Shown here: piece by piece, positions 36,501 to 47,820 of the stretch | How positions within the stretch are numbered: position 1 is the first letter of the stretch | How the letters are laid out: every line of letters begins with the position of its first letter | Origin: Combretum micranthum | Taxonomy: Eukaryota; Streptophyta; Magnoliopsida; Myrtales; Combretaceae | NCBI GenBank assembly: GCA_024138025.1 | Contig: JAMXBD010002828.1 | Span: 95,057-159,056 of the forward strand | Length of the DNA: 64,000 bases | Reading direction: 5' to 3' | Translations under genes and position numbers: made by a program | Notes under the pieces: model-generated | Database searches by the model: none | The model's input: the letters and a program-made list of their open reading frames with translations, nothing else | What the model was told of the DNA's origin: nothing

Positions 36501-38003
36501 AAAAAGTTTCGTCCTAGAAACTTTGCTTACCTCATTGCTCAAAGAGCTTTGGATATTTCTATCTCATCTCACTCTCGACCTCCCAGGTTGCTTCTCTTTA
36601 TACTTATCCACTCCATAGAACTTTTACAATAGGAATGATCTTCCTTCTCAACAATTTGTCGATTCTATCTAAGATCTTGATTGGCTTGTCAATTGTTATC
36701 AAGTTAGGTAAAACGTCCGTTTGATTAGTACTAATAATAGCATTTGGATTTGATATACATTTTCGCAACTGAGAAACATGAAGCACATTGTGTACTTCCG
36801 AAAAATGTGGTAGTAAAGCCAATTTATGTGCCAAAGGACCAATGCTTTCCAACACTTCAAAAAGACCAATATATCTAGGGTTCAGCTTCCCTTTGACTCC
36901 AAATCCAAATACTCCCTTTATTGGTGATATCCCATGAAACTTGTGTTCACTGACTTCAAATTCAAGAGGTTTTCGTCTCACATCTGCATAGCTTTTGAAT
37001 CTATCTTGTGCGGCTTTTATCCTTTGTTTCACTACTTAAATCTTATCAATAGCTTGTTGGACTAATTCTAAACCAATCAAGGCTCTTTCCCTTACATCAT
37101 CCCAATGAAGAGGTGACCAACATTTTCTTTCATATAGAGCTTCATATGATGCCATTTGTATAGAAGATTGATAGCTATTGTTGCAGGCATATTCAATCAA
37201 TGGTAAGTGATCATCCCCTCCAAAGTCTAGTACAAAAGCTCTTAACACATCTTCTAATATCTGAATTGTCCTCTCTGATTGTCTATAAGTTTGAGGATGA
37301 AAGGCAGTACTAGATTGAAGTTGTACACTAAGCATTGTATGTAAACTCTTCCAAAATCTGCTAACAAACCTAGTATCTCTATCTGAAGTGATTGTTTTGG
37401 GTACGCCATGGAGTCTTACAATATCTTTGATATACACATATGCCATCTTCTCCAATGAATTCCCAACTCTCAAAGGAATGAAGTGAGCTGATTTCGTTAA
37501 CCTATCAACAGTTACCTAAATAACTTCATGCTTAGTAATGGTCCTTGGTAGAGTAGACACAAAATTCATGGTGATCTCTTCCCATTTCCATTCAGGAATG
37601 GACAAAGGCTTAAGCTCTCCACCTGGTCTTTGATGTTCAATCTTGATTTACTGGCAGGTAAAACATTTTGATATAAAATCTGCAACATCTCTTTTTAATC
37701 CTTCCCACCAATAATACTTTTTCAAGTCCTTATACATTTTAGTGCTCCCAGGTGAATAGAATAAGATGAAGAGTGAGCTTCTTTCATAATCTCTTCTCTC
37801 AAATCATGTATACTTGGCTTAAAAATTCTATTTCCATGTCTCACAATATCTTCTTCATCTAGCCTTAATTCCTTCCTCTTTCCTTTTCTCATAGCTAGTA
37901 TTAACTCTTCACTCTCTGAATCTTCCTTCTGACCCTGTTTAATTCTTTCCAAAATTGTGGGTTGTAGAGACAAATGAGCAAGCATGATATCAACTTTTTC
38001 CAT
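36500..38003 (-). pseudogene. Tekay-like integrase with C-terminal chromodomain-like tail
   Basis: The zinc-binding HHCC set is visible (AHSSSYSIHLG, then KCFTC near 37650). The DDE core shows TVDRLTKSAHF, TITSDRDTRFVSRFW and SERTIQILEDVLRAF. It continues into NPRYIGLFEVLESIGPLAHKL and HVSQLRKCI, then EATWEVESEM near 36570, a chromodomain-like end known in this lineage to steer integration to heterochromatin. Stops lie between the pieces 37722-38003, 37036-37473 and 36604-37032. The catalytic residues survive but the frame does not. Confidence 0.88.
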
Positions 38004-38147
38004 AGTTACTTCAATTTCTATTTTTCTAAACTCCTTTTGATAACATCCACTTGTTTCATTCTACTAAGAGCATTTACTACAACATTTGCCTTACCAAGAT
38101 GATACACGATTTCAATGTCGTAGTCTTTGATCAATTCAAGATCTTCT

Positions 38148-38558
38148 CTATCTCATATTAAGCTCTTTATAAGTGAAGATGTATTTGAGACTCTTGTGAT
38201 CAGTATATATCTTGCACTTTTCACCAAAGAGGTAGTCTCTCCACAATTTCAGTGTTAGAATCATAGCTACCAACTCCAAATCATGAATCAAATAGTTTTT
38301 CTCATGTGGTTTCAATTGCCTAGAGGCATATGCGATTACCCATCCATCTTGCATAAGCATACAACCCAATCCCTGGATGGAAGCATCACTAAAAACCAAA
38401 AATTCATTTTCACTAACAGGTAAGGCTAAAATTGGAGTTGATATCAACCTTTCCTTCAACTCTTGGAAACTTTGCTCACATTTATCATCCCAAATGAATT
38501 TAGCATGCTTTTGAGTTAACTTAGTCAATGGGGATGCTATCTTTGAAAATCCTTCCAC
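38148..38558 (-). pseudogene. Tekay-like RNase H domain
   Basis: The open stretch reads [20 protein letters not shown], then [34 protein letters not shown] and [20 protein letters not shown], all diagnostic of gypsy RNase H. It is one of the few domains in the element that is continuous. It ends at a stop directly after NMR, where the family continues. Confidence 0.9.
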
Positions 38559-38559
38559 A

Positions 38560-41346
38560 AATCTTCGATAATACCTGGCTAACCAAGAAAACTTCTTATT
38601 TCAATCACATTTGTTGATCTTGGCCATTTCAATATGGCTTCAATTTTTTTAGGATCAATAGATACACCTTCCTTTGATATGATATGACCTAGGGAAGATG
38701 TTCTCATGCCAAAAGCTACACTTGCTAAATTTAATGTAGTTTCTTCTATCTAAGCCTTTGCAATGCAAGCTTCAAATGCTCTTTATGCTCCTCTCTATTT
38801 CTTGAATAAACCAGAATATGATCAGTAAACACAATTACAAATAAATCTAAATAATCCTTGAATACCCTGCTCTTCAAATCCATAAATGATGCTAGAGCAT
38901 TTGTCAATCTAAATGGCATAACAAGAAATTCAAAATGACCATATCTAGTGCGAAATGCCGTCTTCGGTATATCTTGGGACTTAATTTTGAGATGATAATA
39001 TCATGATCTTAAATCAATTTTTTGAAAACACAGTAGCTCCTTTCAATTAATTAAATAAATCATCAATTCTAGGCAAGTATATTTGTTCTTGATTGTAACT
39101 TGATTCAATTCCTATAATTGATGCACATCTATAGACTCTTATTGTGTTTCCTTCAAGCGTAGTTTTAAATTTATAATGGCCCATTTTTAATTCTCTATAA
39201 AGGCAATAGGTAGTGTACCTACCGGAAATGTAATATAATGCTAAAATCTGGTCTATCCACAGGGAATAAACAACCAGTAATAAGTCTTATTCTACTATCT
39301 TACTGACAAATTTGATGATTTTTTATTACTAATATACTGTTAGCTATCATTAATCTACTAGGAGAAATAAATATACTAATGCTAACAACAAACAAGATTC
39401 AATTAAAACAAACAATCTAGGTTTTGTCTTCATCTAATTTATCATGTGAATCCTTGGAAATTATAAAATTGATTTAGTTCTTATGCTGTTAAGTTTCTCA
39501 ACCAAAATGATATTTCTTTCAAATCTATCAATTTATCTAAATCTAAGTTAATCAATTAGGATTTCTCCTTAAGTAATAAGCAACCTAAGCTTGCTTGAAG
39601 AAGATGAACTCATCAGAAATTCAATAATTACAAAAGATTCTTACTATTTTATGTCTAGAATTACCAACAAATCTCATCAATTGCATAGATTAATTCATAA
39701 AAGCAATCTTTCAATTAACTTAAATGAAAATCAGACATAAATTTGCATTCCAGATATACAACCTCAAGAAATAGTTAAAGAACATGCAATTGAACAAAAG
39801 AACATCAATATCTCATTAAACCTAAATCCTCATCACAAGATAAGATTAGAGTCCAACAAAACCCATATCTAAAAAATTACTCTTCCATAATAATTAAAGA
39901 GAATACATGAAATTCCAAATACAAACTAAAATTCATGATATCACCCAAGAAAATGAAGCTCAAAATTGTAGATCTTCAATTTAAGATAATCTTGACTTGT
40001 TGTTAAACACCTGAAGAACTCATGTATAATTTATGTACTTTCTCTCTTTCCTCTTCTTGTTGATTCTTCCTCCATCTTTGTTTTATAATGATTCTTACAT
40101 AAATGGAAATGAATGCTCATTATGGAGAAAGTGGGAAGTTATGGGAGTTATGGGTCTCTTGGCTTTCCAAAATAACACCCCTTTAATGCCCAATAGATGT
40201 TACTTTAATAAATAGGATGTTACTATTTAATTAAAAAATTGTTTCACATTAAGTAACGCACTGTCAAATTGATGTGTTTGGGGACAAGTCATGTCACTGA
40301 GCATGTCTGGCAATTTTCTTTAATGTGGAAATTGACACAACAAGGACATGGCTTATCCCAGAATCGTGTCCCTTGCTATGGACCTTTTTTCTTCATTGAC
40401 ACGACTGGGACATGGCTTATCCCAAAGTCGTGTAGCAGGTTGTAGCTCAATCTTGGAAATGACATGCCTAGCGACAGGTTACGTCATGGTCGTGTCCTTG
40501 CAAAGTGAAATTTCCAGTTTGACATGGTTTGTGTCAAATCATGTCATTGAGCTTGTCTTTTCAAAACTTGAGATTTAGACCTCGATTGTTCTTTCCCTTG
40601 ACATTATTGATAGACATGTCTTGTCTTTGTTGTGTCGTCCACTTTATGTCTCCAAACTTTACATTTTTAACCCGTTTTGCTTTCTTTTTATAAAATAACT
40701 CCTTTAAAGGCTTGAAAGCATAAATTAATATTTTTAAGTGCCAAATTCATAATATTTATCAATAAATTAACCAATAAAAGTCCATTTTGGCATTCATAAA
40801 ATAGGAATAAACTTAGTTTATCAAACTCCCATCTTTCTTCTTCACAAACAATACAAGAGCATCCCAAGGTGAAATACTCGGTCTAATGAAACCAAATTCT
40901 TGTAACTCTTGCAATTGTTACTTTAATTCTTTCAATTCAGTAGGTGCCATCCTATATAGAGCCTTGGAGATAGGAACGGCTTCTGGTAATACTTCAATCC
41001 CAAATTCAATCTCCCTATTAGAAGGCAAGCTAGGCAATTTCTCGGGAAGCACATCAGTAAATTCATTCACCATTGGTACCATATTGATATCCATTTCTTC
41101 TGTATTCACTGCTGTCACCACTGACCTTGCCCATAATTCCATAGAATTCATTCTACTTGACCTTTGCCTTTCCAAAACATATGTAAACCTCCTTTCCTTC
41201 AAATCAAAACTTAACTCCGCTTTACAAAAATCTATTGTGACCTTATATAGATTTAGCCAATTCATTCCCAAGATCACATCAAAATCAAATAAGGGCAAAA
41301 CTAACATATCCATAGGCATGCTCACATCAGAAATTAAAACATTCAC
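38560..41346 (-). pseudogene. Tekay-like reverse transcriptase, split by an insertion
   Basis: The upstream half (41346-40827) reads LFDFDVILGMNWLNLYKVTI, then [15 protein letters not shown]. The downstream half resumes near 39170 with ELNQVTIKNKY, LPRIDDLF and [15 protein letters not shown]. The catalytic loop reads [12 protein letters not shown] where FIDD is expected, so the second Asp is lost. A one-base insertion in an A-run breaks motif A (VFSK...IDLRS). The 39172-40826 insertion separates the halves exactly after the KKKDG motif. Confidence 0.88.
39172..40826. mobile_element. Unclassified 1.65-kb non-coding insertion in the gypsy RT
   Basis: The host RT is continuous on either side, so this block is foreign. 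It has no ORF of note. It contains the string ctggtctatccacaggga near 39248 and, at 40280-40520, four or so degenerate repeats around gacacgactgggacatggct and tcgtgtc. A short ttat string is present near both junctions as a possible 4-bp duplication. It could be a solo LTR or a non-autonomous element. No terminal repeats were convincing. Confidence 0.55.
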
Positions 41347-42912
41347 ATTTCTACAAATGCAAGGTTACCTAATCTCAACAACCAAAGGAGTATTTACAAA
41401 CATAACACGATCAGTCAAAATCTCAGGAGTAAGCTTGCACTCATTCATAAAAGTCTCAGATATACATGCATGAGTTGCTTCAATGTTAATCAATACATAT
41501 GCACTTTTATTAGAAACAACCAAGGTACGTGCCAAAGTATCTACTGAAGGGGTATCCTCTATCTATTGCAATGCAAAAACCCTGGCATTTACTTTCCCTT
41601 TCTCTAGATTAACACCACCTTGATTATTGTGGTGATCCTTGCAAGTAGCAATATGATGACCTCATTGCTTGCAATAAGCACAAAACATTGGTGGCAAACC
41701 CAGATTCTTACATTCAGAAGTTTTGCGTCCCACTTGTCCATAAGAAAAACATGCTTCCGATGTCCATTTGCAATAGGATAAATCATGAGTTCCAAAACAT
41801 TGGAAACATTTTTTTTCAAACATGGGAGTTGAAGTCTTGAATGCTGGTTTCTGATCTCCTTTCTTCCCTAGAAATGGCTTCTTTCCTTTTCCTTGGTAAT
41901 TTGCACTCTTGCTAACACTTTCATAACCACCATAGGAAGAAGTTGCTACAGGTCTTTTGCCTAAGAATGCAGCTTTCTTTACTCTTCTTACTCTACTATC
42001 ATTTTGAATTTGTTCAACTAATAAATCCTTTGCAACCGTATCGGCCATAGCATGCAATTCAAACTTCTTCACTTCTCCTTGAAGTTTTTCAATTAAACCA
42101 TTTTGGAATTTTTGGACCTTCAGTCTTTCATCTCTGTAGTCTCCTCCAGCAAATCGCAAAAGTTTACAAAACTCAACATATTCATTAATAGATTTACCTC
42201 CCTATCTAGGTTTAGTCAATCTGCTATCATCCTTTCTCTAAAAGAATTTGGGAAATACTTAGCAAAGAATGTGTCCTTAAATGCTTCCCATGAAATAGGT
42301 AGTTGCAAATTCCCACTTATTAGTCTCCACCAACTATAAGCTTCTTTCTTCACATCTACACAACTAAATCTACCTTCTTCTCTTTAGGAGTATCGCAAGC
42401 TGCAAAGGTCTTCTCTAGTTCTTCAATCCAACTCTCCGCTGTAGTCAAATCTATGCTTGTTCCATCAAAGTCAAGAACCAACTTACTAAAATCATATAGC
42501 TTGATCCGGTTGGCTTAATCATTTACAGGTAGTTTCATTATGCCTTGCTTCTTGTTTGATTATGTTGTTGCATAAAGTGTTGTTATTGCTGAAACACCAT
42601 CATTTGATACTATTGCATCATAGCCACCATATCTTTTGACACACCATACATAGATGTTGGATCGTTTGTAGGCACTTGTCACATTTGAGGAAAAGGTGGC
42701 ATCGAAGGAGGCGGTGGAAATTGAGTTGGTGGGGGAACTTGTGAAGCCAATCCCATTACAGGAGATGGAGCAGTTTTGGTACTTAAAGTAGTAAAGGAGG
42801 TAGGAGCTGATGTAGATGAAGACTGGGGTCGTGGAGGCATGTTCTCTCGATCAACTTGTTGATGAGTAGATCTCCGTGACCTATCCATCATAAACATATG
42901 CATACAATACAC
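41347..42912 (-). pseudogene. Tekay-like gag and aspartic protease
   Basis: A Pro/Ser-rich N-terminus starts near 42912 (MPPRPQSSSTSAPTSFTTL from 42839), and gag core segments such as AESWIEELEKTFAACDTPKE lie near 42440-42380. Zinc knuckles follow (CFQCFGTHDLSYC near 41790, with a second weaker one). The protease active site reads VLINIEATHACIS near 41500, where gypsy elements have a D-S/T-G-A core, so the catalytic Asp is lost. Frameshifts and stops break gag several times. In life gag forms the particle and the protease cleaves the polyprotein. Confidence 0.82.
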
Positions 42913-43131
42913 TTATGACACACATATGGAATTTAAACCATGCTTAAAGTTTATTAAATTCACATTCACATTTATAGGCAATAGCAAGCAATTAAACAAG
43001 CAAGTAAACAAACAATAAAGCAAGCAAATACAATCATTCGACCAAAGCTTAACTCTTCCTATGCTACCTATCTATGTCTAGGTCAAGTCTCATTAAACTA
43101 TCACATTTAGGCAAACAATTATTCAAACTCG

Positions 43132-43143
43132 GCTCTGATACCA
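43132..43143 (-). promoter_or_regulatory. Tekay-like primer-binding site (initiator Met tRNA)
   Basis: The minus strand reads tggtatcagagc, two bases after the LTR end at 43146, matching the 3' end of initiator tRNA-Met. Confidence 0.88.
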
Positions 43144-43145
43144 TC

Positions 43146-45720
43146 TATAAAGACCCAGACTCACCCTTATATTTAAAATAAGTGAATCTAGATCTCTAAC
43201 CATATATAACCTACAATATTATATGTAAGGTTGATTACCAAGATCAATTTAGATATTTGTTTACCTAAATCTCTTATAAGAACAAATTTTAAGAACTTTC
43301 AACTTTTAAAACTCTTTAGAAAAACATAACATTTACATATAAGATATAGATCAATTACAAACATATATACATATAGATATTACAGACAAGACTTATAAAC
43401 AAGCCATTTACAAAATACATAAGTTTAGCAAAATCATCATAACTATTACATATGTCTTATAAACTATGTTATTACAAAAGTTCCATCAAGGTCATAGCCA
43501 TCTCTAATCCTCCCAATCATCTAGGAAATCCTCAAAATCCGTTTCATACCCCATACTGGTGTAGAACTTATCACTATCATCAACACCAGAAATATGAAAT
43601 AATGAGCCAAAGGCCCTTTACATAAGTAACAAAAACAAATACGAATGGCACACAAGCTTAACCTACATGCAAATGCAACAACCATCAAGTTATTAGAAAA
43701 TCTTTAGTTAGTCATACAATACTGAAGTATTCAAACTCCAGACAATAAGGATATTTGGGGATCCTAAGTAACGATCTTGACGATTAGGGGGTTGATATAA
43801 GTTGTTCGGGGATTTATATCTCCTAGATGATATATCCACAAGAGAAAAAAAAAAAAAAAAGTAGCTTCCTCCAGGGTTTTCAGCCGTTTCACAACTTTAC
43901 TTAACTTAATCCATAATATCACCTAATTCAATGTTCCCACAAACAATTGAACTAAATCATATTATTTCTCTTTAAGAATAAGTGAATGTTATACCGATAC
44001 TAGCAACCCTATCAACTACCCATCTTGCCACTTATAAAAGTCTTATCATAAATACAGGAGTGGCCTAAGAGACTAAACTACCATGCCCCTAATCTGAGCA
44101 AGGTAGCGCTCCTCAAACCAAATTCAACGACATAATAGACAATCAATTCAAATAATTTAAGTTTTATCTTAAATTTAAAGTAAATTTAGTCATGCCTATC
44201 CTAGGCAAGAAATCAAACACATTACTATTACCTGAGCCAAATCAAGAATCAAGGGTAGTATTTAATCGAGGATCTATCACTGTTACAAGAAATTTCAACT
44301 CATATCAACACTATAAATCCTAAACTAAATATAAAACACAAATAACTTTAGGCTTTTGGGGTCAAGAAACTCAAATACATTCTATACAAGATCATAACAT
44401 AATATTTATACATCAAACAAACTCATAAAATCATCACAAGACAAATTAACTAGCTAAAGGAATGGTTTGAAGAAGTTTTGAAAATGAAAAACTACAGGGG
44501 ATACGCCAGCCTTGAACGCCGGCAGTACTAAGGCAGTGTAATCTACACCAAAACTTCTACTCTTGCCATCGCTGATAGCGTTAAGCCAAATGCCGGTAGT
44601 GTTGTGGTCTACACCGACGGCGTTGAGCCATGTAGACTGCAACTCAATTTTATCCAAAAATCTAAGAATACCATGGGATCGGTCCACGCCCTTGTATGCC
44701 AGCAGTTTTGACCTCTATGCAAGCAATGTTGTGGCAGCGTACACTGCAACACATATTTTGAAAAATTGTAGACCTCCCATGTTCAAAAACACAAACTTTT
44801 TACTACATTTTTCACTTTCAAACTTCCTTCAAACACATTTCCAACATTAAACTTCAACCTATATGTATTATAACTTCTTTTAACAAACAAAATCTTCACT
44901 TCAACCTCCTCAAACACCCATGTCCACCATTTCAATCACAAATTCTCATTCACCCTTTTTAAGCCAATCTATTCTTCTCTAACTATCCTAATCCTATTCA
45001 TTCCCAACTTCATGCACTCTAACACTACTTGTCACTTACTTAGCACAATTAACCACTTCTAAACCATCAAGACATTCATTCAATACATAACTAACACATG
45101 TAAATCATTAAAACCCATTAATACTCATTTTAACATGGAAATTCATATTCTAACAAAACCTTAAACTATCAAATACACAATTAACATAACAAATACATAC
45201 ATTAAGAAGTTTTAAGTCTTGTTAAAAATAACTTAGGCTTTGGGCCTTGACCTTTTTATGAGCTTGGAGTGCAAGGTTTAGAGAACATAAGGAAGACAAC
45301 ATGTAAGAGAGGAAAGGAAAATTCGTATGGTTTTTGGCTCTGTTTTGGAAAGTGCATTTTTTATCAAAATTGAGGCTAATTCTTATCCAAAAGTTAACTT
45401 TAGGGGCTGCCATAATATGGGCTTTGATTTGCATGGGCTTATGCTTGATTTTGGGCCAAAAATAAATGTATTTGAGGGTTGTTTTTGTCCAAAATTTTCT
45501 GTTAAGTTTGGGAATATATATTGAGCATATTTAACTTATTTTAAACAAATGAAGTACAAATTCATAAACACAATATTTATTCACACTAAGATATTTCAAT
45601 ATTCAAATGCATTAATACAACACATATATCATATACTGGCACAAATCACATATATCATGCTCAAAGTTATGTACAAATGCTCTAACACTCATGTGTAAAA
45701 TATAAATTTGGGAATTGTGA
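43146..45720 (-). repeat. Tekay-like 5' LTR
   Basis: On + it starts tataaagacccagactcacc (TG changed to TA against the other copy) and ends at gggaattgtga. It aligns throughout with 33847 to about 36480, including the poly(A)-containing block near 43845 and the GC-rich module at 44500-44750. Confidence 0.82.
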
Positions 45721-46960
45721 CTATTTCACTCTTAAACTAGGATTTCAAAATATCAAAGTCTGATGAAAACTTTCTTACAAAAGAGTCTTTCTATCAATTA
45801 TCCAAATACCTATCAAATTAAATAAAAATAAAAGACGGCATTATGGAATGGCTGAACGCCAACAAGAAAAGCCGTCGGCCTATAATGGTATGCCGTCGGC
45901 CTTAGAAAGATGGCTATCAGCCTTGAGACAGCTTACAACATTTAGAGATGATCCAAGGATACCACGCTAATAGTCACGCCATGATTAGTTGAACACCACT
46001 GGACTTTAAGTGAACGCCACTAGCTTTGAGAGCCAGTTCTCAATAAAAATGAAAGCCATTGAAGCACCACCGGCTTTGACTTAAACACAGTCAGCCTTGA
46101 TTGCTTGTCTCATTTGTTTCATTCCCTACTTTTTCTTGAGTCTTCACATCCTGATTCTCATCATTCGCCCTGAATTGAAAAAGATTTATCCTCAAATCTT
46201 GATCAATTGTAATTTGATGCTGATTAGAAGATTAAAAAAAGGTTTAAAAGAAGATTACACAATCCTTTTGTTAGTCACACCCATGATAGAGGCATGATAG
46301 CCTCAAGAAGGAAAGCAAACATGATATACCTTTGTCATGCCCATTATGGGGGGTGTGATCGCCATCATGGTCATGATGAGGGTAGTGACAGCCATCATGG
46401 CCTTCGTCATGGCTGTCATTGACTTGGATTCACCACACCCAAGGAGATCACGGTCCATGTGATGGCCATGACTCTTGTACGTACTCCACTTCGCTCCAAA
46501 AATGTGAAAAACTCTAAAAACATCTTTTTTCTTGAATTTTAAACAAAAAAAAAAATCTAAAAACATCTTACCAACATATAAACATCATTATAATCATGTT
46601 ATCTAAAATCAAATGACTTTCTCCTCTTCTTTTGCAAACAAAAATTGGTTTAAGCAACCAAAGATTAGAGCTTTTCTTCCAAATGCAAACACCTTGACAC
46701 CAAAAAGTGCGAATTAAGGAATAAAATCTTCTAGGTTTGATAAAAGGATAAGAAAGAAGATAACTTACCTTGATCTCTTAACCTCTTGTTAGTTCTTCAA
46801 TGGAGATTCTAGTTAAAGACAGTTCTAAGGTTTGAGGATCATAAGTAACTTCTATAGATGAAGAGGCACTAAGATTAGGTATGTGCAGGTATCACTATAT
46901 ATATCTTCATAGTGAAAGACTATTTTATCCTCTCATAAAATAACATATGACAACCCCTTA

Positions 46961-47815
46961 ACCTTCTTTATAAACTATTTTATTTTATATTACATCTATA
47001 ATGCCCTTTATCATTATTACAAAAAGATGATAATTATGTAAGTGATATTTTCAAAACAATGGCATTTATAACAAAATTGGAAAATTGACCTTACAGGGAC
47101 ATGAACTGATATTCATCATTTTACGTAATAAAAATTCTTTCTAAATTATCATTCCCTTCAAGTGAATACCGTAATAGTAGTTTTACATAGAATAAGGAGT
47201 GAATGAATAACTATTTATATCAAGTAAACGAGCAGTTAGTATAATTGTAGCTAATAGTATCCTTTCTATTATATAAACAAATGGTCTATAACTCTTCCAT
47301 ACTTTGGTACTAAACCTTTATTAGCCTATAATTAATTCTTTTTCTCTTCTTTCCCCAAATGCATGTAATTAAGTTTAGTTAAGCCAATGCATTTAGCACT
47401 GCCAATTTGGGATCCAACCCACAAACTCGAATACAATACGACACTTTTGTAAAAGTGTTTGGATAAGTGAAAGTTGATATGATTAATAAATGGATCAAAC
47501 CTAGAAACAACATGAATCTTAAATGTGTCCGGGTTTTGATTTAAGACCCAAACCCATTTATAAACTCATGAATACATTAAAATATATTATTATTGTTTTG
47601 TATTGTTATTTTATTAAACTACAATATCATTATCCTTAACTAAATTATAAAATGACAAAACTATCCATATATGAAATAAATTATATATATTGGTATAGTG
47701 TGTTATAAATTATATATAGATTATACATATAATATAAAATATAGATCTTATCTAAAAAATAAAATATGCGTGATTTATATATCAATATAAAGTTGATTTT
47801 TTTGCTACATATATA
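46961..47815. other. AT-rich intergenic sequence
   Basis: No gene was recognised. Alternating tatata-type strings occur near 47683-47760. Confidence 0.45.
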
Positions 47816-47820
47816 ACATA

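Larger units (their letters stand above)
33847..45720 (-). mobile_element. Ty3-gypsy chromovirus (Del/Tekay-like) retrotransposon, degenerate
   Basis: It is 11.9 kb including a 1.65-kb insert. LTRs lie at 33847 to about 36480 and 43146-45720, with a PBS at 43132-43143 and a PPT near 36488-36500. The near-duplicated pentamers ctatc (33842-33846) and ctatt (45721-45725) flank it. The order gag, protease, RT, RNase H, integrase, then a short chromodomain-like tail is Ty3-gypsy, and the integrase C-terminus plus long LTRs point to the Del/Tekay lineage. By eye the LTRs agree at about nine bases in ten, mostly differing by transitions. Coding capacity is lost. Confidence 0.88.
32474..46960 (-). 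repeat. Older gypsy LTR, split by the Tekay-like element
   Basis: The left part is 32474-33841 and the right part 45726 to about 46960. The left part contains strings with the same layout as the younger LTR (cacctgttcctgaaaacaaa beside a gtgagtgtaaggc block), and the right part carries a GC-rich module (45835-46085, 46330-46470). The two parts sum to about 2.6 kb, the length of the younger LTR, with the GC module at the same relative position. A TATA-like string lies at 46898-46905 and a splice-donor-like aaggtaagt at 46763-46771 (minus strand). The outer borders are uncertain. Confidence 0.5.

Noticed and set aside
46303..46566. Minus frame with a Met/Thr/Ala repeat tract
   Set aside because: It is an artefact of the repeated gccatcatgg-type units in the older LTR module.
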